Notes under the pieces: generated by a model | Told to the model about the DNA's origin: nothing | The model's input: only the letters and a program-made list of their open reading frames with translations | The model's database searches: none | Made by a program: the position numbers and the translations under genes | Shown: positions 51,401-62,316 of the stretch, piece by piece | Layout: every line of letters starts with the position of its first letter | Numbering within the stretch: position 1 is the first letter of the stretch | Assembly: GCA_035610835.1 (NCBI GenBank) | Contig: CM069449.1 | Location: forward strand, 14,084,531 to 14,148,530 | Length of the DNA: 64,000 bases | DNA from: Ophiura sarsii | Lineage: Eukaryota; Echinodermata; Ophiuroidea; Amphilepidida; Ophiuridae | Reading direction: 5' to 3'

Positions 51401-54400
51401 ATTTACTAAAAGTATCCCTTTTTGCAAAGTGAAAAAGAGAGAAGAAAAAGGAAAACAAAAACATCAACAAAATACTAACTAGCATTAAGCAAATAACCAA
51501 ATGAAAGCACAAATCAATCAATATGGAAATTCATTTAAATTTTATTCCACCACAAATACAATTGCAAACCAAACAACGATGGGATTTACTAAAAGTATCC
51601 CTTTTGCAAAGGCGTCTTCGATGCAGATGCATAGCCGTCATATATACCTCGGGTTGACCACTCAGGGTTTTGAGTTTGTTTTCATATGAGGTCAAAGTGT
51701 GTCGGTAGGGGCAAATGCCTCCCCCTTCTGAATACACCCCCTGCTTGCGAAGCAGATTTTCATCAATATTTATGTATATTGGGCAGAGTTCTTCTAGTAC
51801 AGTGGTTCCCAACCTCTGGGTCGCGACCCCAATGTGGGGTCGCGGACTAGCCTAATTTAACAAAATTCTATGTTGTATCATAGTAAACACACATGACTTT
51901 GTTCTGTAAGTGGTCGCGCTCTGATGGTGGTTTCTGGAATAAGGTCACCACCAGAACAAGGTTGGGAACCACTGCTCTAGTAAGTGAATAGACATGAGCC
52001 ACACGCAAAATTATCTAAATCATACTGAACAAATATAGTTAGAAGTACTAAATTGTGTGCACTGACTATTAGCAGGCTTATTAAGTGGCATATATCAGAT
52101 CCCGCCCGCAACTTGTGTCCCAGGACCACAAATTAGATTTATTCCGTCTTGGCGCCCTCAACGGAATAAAGCGCAACTTGTGTCCTAAGACCACAAGCTC
52201 ATATTTTGACAATGCTGAAATGCTATTTATGAACAAATGTATGTCAAAATACTCAGGGTGTTGGTGGTCGGGGAGGTAACAACAAGGATGGCCACTATCT
52301 TAAACATTAACCCTAACCCTAAATCTAATTTGGGCTTGTGATCCTGGGACACTAGGTCAAACTTGTGGTCCTGGGACACAAGTCGAATAAATCTAATCAT
52401 GATGAGCGTGTGGTCCTGAGACACAAGTTGCGGATGGGATCAGATATTTGCTTATTAAGTGACACAACAAATCTCTGTTCTACAGTTGGATGACCTCTCG
52501 ATTAGGGTCGGTTGATCTGGCATTTTTTTAATTTTAATTTTTTTAATTTTTAATTTTACGAAATTGTTCAAACAATTTTTTTAAAAATCATATATTTAAA
52601 AAACCTAAACACTTTTTTTTAAATTCACAATTTTTCAAAATTCTCACACATTTATAAAAATGGTTTAACATTTAAAAATAAAATTAAAAAATCACAATTT
52701 CTAATTGTAGTCAATCATACCTGCCACATTTAATTGTTCACCCTTGGCCTTGACAATCATGTGTAAACATATATTATACATCTATCACAAAAAGTTCCGC
52801 ACCAGATGCTATTATATAAGATAATGCAGAGTCAGTAACCAGAATTGAAAAAGTGTAAGATATGAATTAAATGAGCAAATTACTCTTCCTAATAATTCAA
52901 TATCTCATTCATAAAAATTAGTTATATAGCAATATTATAATGATTCACAATTTATAGTGATTGGTATTGGTACATGATTATAAATGTACATGGACATGTT
53001 GAATTCATTGTCAATGTATATGAATTATAAACTTCTATATACAGCGCACAGCTTTATAAGACAACAGTTAAACATTTTGGGTCCACTATATTGCCCTCAA
53101 AATGTTGGCATATACAAAAATGCAAGTCTTTGGAAGAGAGACAGTATAGATTAGCCAATCATTATTGGGATGCACTATACAAACTGTACTTTAGATATTA
53201 TAGTTGGAGGTACTAAAATTGTGTGTACTGACTGATTGAAAAAACTGACTGAGGCGACACAAATATTCGTTCTACAGTTGAATGACCTCTATGCGCTGAA
53301 CTGAATAAATTTTAAGCTCATGACATACTACACAATCGCGCGACGCGATTTGCCTCTTACGCTCCTTATAAAGAGTGCTATTTACCAAATAAGGAGCGTC
53401 AGCGGCAAATCGTTCCGAGCGATTGGGTAGTATGTCATGGCCTTAAGCTTAATCTACAACTTCTATATACAGCGCACAGCTTTATTCTGTTTTGCAAAAT
53501 AAGACAATAGTTATGTCATTTTGGGTGCACTATATTGGTCTCAAAATGTTGGCATAAAAATGCAAGTCTTTGGAGAGACAGTATAGATTAGCCAATCAAT
53601 TATGGGATGCACTATACAAACTGTACTTTAGATATTTACCAAGATTAGCTAACAGATACTGTAAAGGCCGATATTTAATGCAAAGATAATTTTGCACATT
53701 TTGACATCAAAGACATTTTGGCGAGTTGATGTTTTCGCCCATTACAATGCTTATCATCCAGTGCCATACAGGGACAACTTTGAAAGCTATATTTTTGCAT
53801 GCTGTAACAGTGTAAATTTTGGCTTTACAGTAGCCTAAGTTACCATTGTAACGCTAAGGTACAAGTTTCTAAAGTGATATACGGGTGGAATCAAACTAAG
53901 TATAATTATTATATACAATATCGTCGATGTTTAAATTCAAATATAAACAAGATTGTTGAATGGTCTCATTTTCTGTGAATCCTTTCAAAATATAAAAATG
54001 CAACTTATTTCCTTACATGCATACATATGCGATTTTATAAAGCGCTATTTCATTTAGATCACGGCGCTGGCAGCAAACAAACAAAACAAAAAGGTACAAT
54101 CAACAAACAAATCAAAATGTACCAATAAAAACTAGTACAACATGTATACAGAAAGAACAACTAAGTAGGAAACAGATGAGTCTTCAGTTGTTTTTTGAAA
54201 ACTTGTAAGGATTCACAGAGTCTGATGTTGTTGGGTAGATCATTCCATAGTTTAGGACCAGCAACAGTGAAAGATTTATCTGCGGCAGAGTTTTTTGTAC
54301 GTTGAACAACTAGGAGAGATCGGTCAGACCCAGATCGAAGACCAGGTCGACCAGGTTCATAATGAGCAATGCACTGATTCAGATAGATATATAGGTCCAG

Positions 54401-57400
54401 TATCATTAATACATTTATATATATGAACACACAGTTTGTAGATAATACGCTGTCGCAACGGGAGCCAATGAAGTTCTTTGAGCAACGGAGATGCCGAGTC
54501 TCTTTTTCTGCTGAATCAGATTCATTTGAACCAAAAAGTAGCGAATTTCCTTCCATGGTAATGATATAAATTCAGTTAAAAAGTTGTAGTAACACATGGA
54601 GAGAGTATCACAAAGTTGTTCATTGAATCTGGTACAATTTGACAGTCTTCCAATCAGCAACAGCTAGAATTCCAACTGATAAGAAGCCTATGCCACCAGG
54701 TCGATACAATCCCTTTGCCAGGCAAGCTACTAACCTGCCTGTGGTACAACAGTACTGCTCTATTACACCGGTGTTGGGAAGTAAATACCCAGACTTTCTG
54801 TGTGGTTTATTCCTCACAGTCAATAGACAATCAGTTTGCTCATCATAGCAGATTCCTTTCACCTCTGAGATATCAATGCTGAGTGTTTCCTGTCCAGACT
54901 GAATATCCATCACGCTTACTTTACCACTCGTCGTGTCACTTATTGCGATATGTGTGTCATGGATGAGAGTGATGTAGACTGGTCGGTTTTTTGTCTTGAT
55001 TGTCCTCAGAATGTTACCAATAGGATCATGTTCTGTTATGACGGATCTGTCCATGTCTCCTGCTAGGATTCTGCCATTGGACATGGTTGTCACAGAGAAT
55101 GCACACACCCAGCCCAACATTTGATACAATTTTGATAATATCCAATGTGCTGTACTTGATTGGTCTTCAGTGGTGGTCATGTTCGTCAAATAGTTACCCT
55201 CAGGAGTGTACACTTCAATACATGTACGCCTTGTCACCAGGAATCTACCATCGGAGCAGATAGCCACATCTGTTGGCCCATATGGGTTTGATGATCTCAG
55301 ATTCAGTATGCGGCTCTTCTCATATTGGCCATTTGATGCTTTGTGATAAATTATCAGTTTCTTCCCAGTAAAGTCACAGACAGCAAGCAGCAATCCATCT
55401 GCAGAGCATGCAGTGTGTATTGCCCGCTCAAACCCATCCAGGGTCTGGATTGATTCAATGTTCATCGCTTGACCACATATGTCCATGACAATGCGACCTA
55501 TTGTGATGTCCTGGGCTATATCTCTCTCAAATCGAGCAGCAGTGTATGGTGTTGTACAGATCCGAGACACATCTCCCTCCAACCTTAGTCTCTTCAATTT
55601 ATCAACAAGCGATGAATGTTGCGTAACATACTCGTAGTTTGGTTTGTTCTCAAGGGCATTGGCAGCATCTCGGTGACTTCTTTCAGCTGACTGGATTTCT
55701 TCTTTGGTGACAGACATTCTCTGCTGAAGGTCGGAGATTCTTCTCTCGTTGTCATCATGTACTTGACTCTTTAATCTCTGGCTTTGCTCAAGTACTCTTT
55801 TGATATATTCTTCAACAGAGTCATCAATTTCTTTTTCCACATTTGCCAATGATTGGTGACATTCATGATCAACTTGTGTACGGAGCCTTTCCATTTGATC
55901 TTTTGCTTGAAGGATATCGCGACCCGCTTCCTCAATGAAGGACCGCATCTCAACTTTTTGTTGGCTGTACTTTTCTTTCACGCCATCAATGTTATGTCCA
56001 GTGCCAGTGTGTTTCAGAGTTAAACAAGCTTGACAAGCTAACACATTACAGGTGGTACAGTAATAGTGCATCCTCTCACCGTCATGAACTGGGCATGTGC
56101 AAACTGTTGGTTTTGCAGCCTGTCCACCACCCAGCCTCTGTCCATCAGCGATCTTCCGATGATTGTCGGCCAGGGTACGTAATCTGAAATTGGTCAGGAA
56201 GGAGGTCACACCGTTTTTCGGAATGCTGAAGGTCTTTCTGCATTCTGGGCATTTTTTATCACACATCCCCGCAGCCATTTTCTTGAGACACACCACGCAG
56301 CACACATGGCCACAAGCAGGTAACGTCTTAGGCGTGCTTGGGTCCACGAATAGTTCGAAACAAATGGGACACAAGAGTTCGTCCTCGGCAGCGTGAATGT
56401 ACGATGCAGCCATTGTGAGAAGCTTGTCCGACGTATATGATTTTACTCCACTGGTATGACAATAAGGCACCGAAGTTTGCACCACACTGGTGAGGACTGG
56501 TTGGAACTAGATAAATATGTAACTAAGAAACCCTGCTTTGTCATTACTTGTCATTACTTGTCATTACTTGTCATCAATGTGTGTATTATAAAGTTCAATT
56601 TATATTGTTATCGTTTATGATATTTACACTTATCTTATCATTTGTATTTACTGATGGTGATCAATAACAAGAAGATTTATAAATGAAAATAAAAATAAAA
56701 ATTCAACATGAGTTGGGGGACATTTAAAACTATTCCAGTTGTTGTATATCATATTCATTTCATTTTTAAAATAATGAATATTTTTCTCTTTAGTGCAGTT
56801 CATTTCAAAAAACAAACAAAAAACAGTCGTAAACATATTCCAAAAGATATATCAAGATTTACTATTATATCCTTAAATATAAAACAGTCATGTTTCTTAT
56901 TTTGAAAGTTATTTAGCCTTTCCGGTAGGGCAAATGCCCCCTTCTGAATACAACCCCTACTTGCGAAGCAGATTTTTAACAATATTTATTTGTCGGGCAG
57001 AGTTCTTCTAGTAAGTGAATAGACACGAGCCACACACAAAAATTCCTGAACAAACTATTATAGTTGGAAGTACTAACTTGTATGCACTAACTGAAATAAC
57101 AGACTTAGGTGACACAACAAATCTCTGTTCTACTGTTGGATGACCTCTGTATTAGGGTCAGTTGATCTGGCATTGTTTTTTTTCTTCTTTCAATTTTATA
57201 AAAATGTTCAAACAATTAAAAAAAATCATATATTATTTAAAAAAACATGAACCCTTTTTCTTTTTAATTCACAATTTTTTCAAATTTCTTAGACATTTTA
57301 AAAATGCTTCAACATTTTAAAATAAATGTTAACAAAATCACACATTCTAATTTTGGTCGATTGTGCCTGGCACGTATAATTGTTCACCCTTGGCCTTGAC

Positions 57401-60400
57401 AATCATGTGTAAACATATACTATACATCTATCACAAAAGTTCCGCACCAGATGCTATTATATTAGATAATTCAAAGTCAGAAAGCAGTATCGAAAAAATG
57501 AAAGATATGAATTGAATGAGCAATTACTCTTCCCAATAATTCAAATTAGTTATATAGCAATATGCAATGATTCACAATTAATAGTGATTGGTATTGGTAC
57601 ATGATTATAATGTGTGGTGGCATGGGAAAACCCTTCACATGGTCATTTTCTAGCAAATTGGTTTTATTCGTTGGCATAGATCATCATACTCTACTGAGTA
57701 CAGGACTGTTTAAATTTTTCAGAAATTCCATCTAGAACTCCAGTTATAGTATTTTTAAGTCGGCAAGTTTAAACGCAACACTCAAAATTGAAACTGGCAA
57801 TTCAAAGGTGTACACAAAATCTGTTAAATGCTCTTATAATAATAAAACTACATTGTTATATCACACAGAATAGCTTGTCATATGAAAAGCACTTTTGATA
57901 TGAACCTAGTTTTTTGCGATATTATTAACAATTGTGAGTTCTTCACTTTCAAATTCTTTACAGTGCATTATCGGAATTCACAAGTGGTTACCATGGTAAC
58001 AATGTCATTTTACGTAAACATAGCATTTTACACATAAAATTTGATAAACAAGGTTCAGAAAAGTACTAAAATAAGCTTCACATCTGGAATTTTGCATAAA
58101 AAACTCCTGGAGACTAAAGTTCAAGGTATAATCTCTATCTTGGGACCAAAGTTGGAAAATTGACTTGGAACTCATTTGTTAGGAATATTTTGGTATGACC
58201 CAGATATCTCAATATTAACACTAGCGACTTCCGACGGGTTTTCCCATACCACCACACATATAATATACATGGACATATTGAATTCATTGTCAATGTATGT
58301 GAATTTCTCTCTTATAGGATTTTCAGAAATACATAATACATGGATGTAATGTTACTAAAAGTTTACATGATGATTGTTGATGTGACAATAATATACAAAT
58401 ACTACATGGTAGAGGGGAAATAGAGCAAACTATTTTCCTGAGGTACTGGCTACGGGCCTATCGGGTGATAGGCCCGTAGCCAGTACCGAGGGAAAATAGT
58501 GTGCCCTATTGCCCCGATCATACCATGTAGTATTTGTTTTATTACACCTCACTGTTACTCTGGGGATGAGGTTGTAGGGAAATAGTCAAAACTATTTCCC
58601 TAGGGAAATAGTACTTGTGATAGGAATTGGCCAATGAATTGGCATGATTAGTTCATGAATATTTATGAGGTGTAATAACACTGAATATTATGAGAGAACA
58701 AAAGTAATATCTACTTTAATGCTCTGAACTGAATAAGTTTAAGCTAAATCTACAACTTCTATATACAGCGCACAGCTTTATTCTGTTTTGCAAAATAAGA
58801 TGACAGTTATAACATTTTGGGTGCACTATAATGGCCACTAAAATGATGGCATAGTATCAATAACAATGCAAATATTAGGAAGAGAGACAGTATAAACACT
58901 TCAAAAGAAGTAAGTTCCCCTTTAGGAGTTCCCTTATATTTCCAAAACAATACATTGGAATGAAATGGGGTTTTCAGTCAAATGATTATGGGCTTCATGC
59001 CAATACTTGACCAAAATTTCAAATCAACAGTTTCTGTCATGCTCGAGTGAGCACGTATTGAATGACGGAATGTCCCATTTCAAAAGTTGCTAAAATAAAG
59101 TTTAGTAGCGGGTGTAATTCTGGTACAACAAGAGTTGGACTTCCATATCGAGTAGCGCGCCTCATCAACACTATGAGAAATCGATGTCGTCAATTGATAC
59201 ACCAACGTGGTGGATACACACACTACTAAACATTATTTTAACAACTTTTGAAATGGGACATTTTGTCATTCAATACAAGCTCACTCAAGCATGACAGAAC
59301 CTGTTGATTTGACATTTTTGTCAAGTATTGGTATGAACCTCATATAACAATTTGACAGAAAACCACCCATTTCAACCCAATGTATATTTTTGAAAATATA
59401 AGGGAAACCCTAAAGGGGAACTTACTTCTTTTGAAGTGTTTAGATTAGCCAATCCATATTGGGATGCACTATACAAACTATACAAACTGTACTTTAGATA
59501 TTTACCAAGATTAGCAGATACTGTCAAAGCCGATTTTAAACGCAAATATATTTTCATTTTCATTTTCGCGAGTTCTTGTTTTAGCCCATGACAATGTCTA
59601 TCATCCAGTGCCATACAGGGACAAAGTTGAAAGCAATATTTTTGTATGCTGTAATTTTCGTGGTGCGTCTTTAGTACATGAAAAGCACTAAAATAAAACT
59701 ACAGTGTATATTTTTGCTTTTCATTAAGCTATCATGGTAATGCTAAGGTTCCAGTTTCTAAAATGATCCACGGGTGGAATCAAACAATTGAATCTGAGAA
59801 TATAATTATTATATACTGTATCATCAATAGGTTAATGTTTAAATTTCAAATATAAACAAGATAGTTTAATAGCTTAATTTTCTGTGAAACCTGTCAAAAT
59901 ATGTTATTCCTTCCATAGTTTGATTAGAGAGATGTGAATTCTGTTTGAAAGTCTAGGTAACACATGGAGTTGTAAATGTTCATTGCATTTTGTACAATTT
60001 GACAGTCTTCCAATCAGCAACAGCTAGAATTCCAACTGATAAGAATTCTATACCACGAGGATAATACAATCCCTTTGCCAGGCAAGCTACTAACCTGCCT
60101 GAGGTACAACAGTACATCTCCATTACACCGGTGTTGGGAAGTACACTCCCAGGATGACTACTGTCTGGTTCACTCCTCACAGTCAACAGACAATCAGTTT
60201 GCTCATCATAGCATATTCCATGCACCTCTGGGATATCAATGCTGAGTGTTTCCTGTCCAGACTGAATATCCATCACACTAACTTTACCACTCTTCCAGTC
60301 ACTCATTGCAATATGTGTGTCACGGATGAGAGTGATGAAGAATGGTCGGATTTTTGTCGCGATTGTCCTTACAAGGTTACCAGTAGGATCATGTTCTGTT

Positions 60401-62274
60401 ATGACGGATCTTGCAAAGTCTCCTACTAAGATTCTGCCATTGGACGTGGTTGTCACAGAGCATACCTCCAATGCTACACCAGATTGGCCTGCAGTGGTGG
60501 TAATGTTCTTCAAGTAGTTACCCTCAGGAGTGTACACTTCAACACAAGTACCTCTTGCTACCAGGAATCTACCATCGGAGCAGATAGCCACATCTCTTGG
60601 TGGCTCATATTGGGGTGATGATCTCAGATTCAGATTCAGTGTGCGGCTCTTCTCATATTGGCCATTAGATGCTTTGTGATAAAACATCAGTTTGTTTTCA
60701 TCATAATCACACACAGCAAGCAGCATTCCGTCTTTAGAGCATGCGGTGTTGCGTGCAAACACAAACCCATCCAGGGTCTGGATCGATTCAAGTTGCTGTG
60801 TAATTGTCACAACATGACCTACTGGTATATCCTGTCCAATGCCTGGCACAAATCTAGCTACAGCATATGGCGTTGTACGGATCCGAGACATGCATCCCTC
60901 CAAACCAAGTCTCTTCATTTTATCAACCAGTGATGCATGTTGGGTAACATATTCATAGTTGGGTTTATTCTCAAGGGTATCGGTAGCGTCTCGGTGATTA
61001 CTTAAAGCCGACAGGATTTCTTCTTCGCCAACAGACATTCTCTGCAGAAGGTCTGTCATTCTTCTCTCTTTGTCATCATGTACTTGACTCTTTAATTTCT
61101 GGCTTTTCTCTCGTACTCTGTTGATATATAGTTCAACAGAAGCATCGATTTCTTTTTCCACATTCGCCCATGATTGCTGTTCGTGGTCCACTTGCGTACG
61201 GAACGTTTCCATCATATCTTGGGCCTCGTGAATATCGCGACCTGCTTCCTCAATGGAGGACCGCATCTCAACTTGTTGTTGGCTGTACTTTTCTTTCACG
61301 CCTTCAATGTTATGTCCAGCGTCGTTGTGTTTCAGAGTTAAACAAGCTTGGCAAGCTAACACATTACAGGTGGTACAGTAATAGTGCATCTTCTCACCGT
61401 CGTGAACTGGGCATGTGCAAACCGTGTGTTTTGCGGCCTCTCCACTGCCAAGGCTTTGTTCATCAACGATCTTCCGATGATTGTCAGCCAGGGTACGTAA
61501 TCTGAAATTGGTCAGGAAGGAGGTCACACCACCTTTTGGAATTTTGACAAACTTTCTGCATTCTGGGCATTTTTTATCACACATCCCCGCAGCTATTTTC
61601 TCGAGACACACCATGCAGCACACATGGCCGCAAGCAGGCAATATCTTAGGCGTGTATGGGTCTACGAATAGTTCAACACATATCGGACAGGAGAGTTCAC
61701 CCTCAGCAGCGCGAATGTATGATGCGGCCATTGTGAGAAATTTGTCCAACGTATATATGATTTACTGCACTGGTATGGCAAGCACTGAGATTTCCACCAC
61801 AGCTTTGAGAACTGGTTGGAACCAGATACATATGCAATGGTAACTAAGTAACACTGCTATGTCAATAATTAGTATATCATGTATTATAAAGTTCAACTTA
61901 TATGTTTATGATTTTCATACTTATCTTATTACTTGTATTTACTGATTAAATAGTATACATGGTGACTCAATAAAAAATGGAAATGAAAATAAAAGGTCAA
62001 CATGACTTGGGGGAAATTTGAATCTATTCCAATTATTTTATATCTTTTTATTCATTCATTTTTAGAAGAATAAGTATTTTTCTCTTTAGTGCAGTTCATT
62101 TTACATAGTGGTTTATAGCAGCCATTGATACAGGCTGAGTGAAAGAAAGAAGAAAAAAACCAGTTGTACAAATATTCAAAAAGATATATAAAGTTTTACT
62201 TTTATATCCATACAAAACAGTCATGTTTCTTATTTTGAAAGTTATAAGCCCTTCCGTTTTTGACCCTTTTATTA

Positions 62275-62316
<42 letters not shown>

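Larger units (their letters stand above)
51703..56929. repeat. Segmental duplication unit 1 (TRIM unit)
   Basis: Begins gggcaaatgcctcccccttc with cttgcgaagcagattttc and ends at the same sequence starting unit 2. Shared blocks in order include ttgttcacccttggccttga, tccgcaccagatgctattat, acttctatatacagcgcaca and the whole TRIM gene. Unit 1 has its own later insertions (51800-51974, 52088-52450, 53319-53440, 54009-54550). Confidence 0.9.
56930..62250. repeat. Segmental duplication unit 2 (TRIM unit)
   Basis: Starts gggcaaatgcccccttctga with cttgcgaagcagattttt and ends acagtcatgtttcttatttt, matching unit 1 throughout apart from insertions. Unit 2-specific insertions: 57611-58258, 58397-58676 and 58895-59440. 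Confidence 0.9.

Noticed and set aside
52300..52325. Interstitial telomere repeat
   Set aside because: Only about two ccctaa units occur, inside a TIR element; too short to imply telomeric origin.
54620..61731. TRIM copies as processed pseudogenes
   Set aside because: Both frames are intact over about 590 codons with all RING and B-box Cys/His residues present, and they are related to each other by DNA-level tandem duplication.
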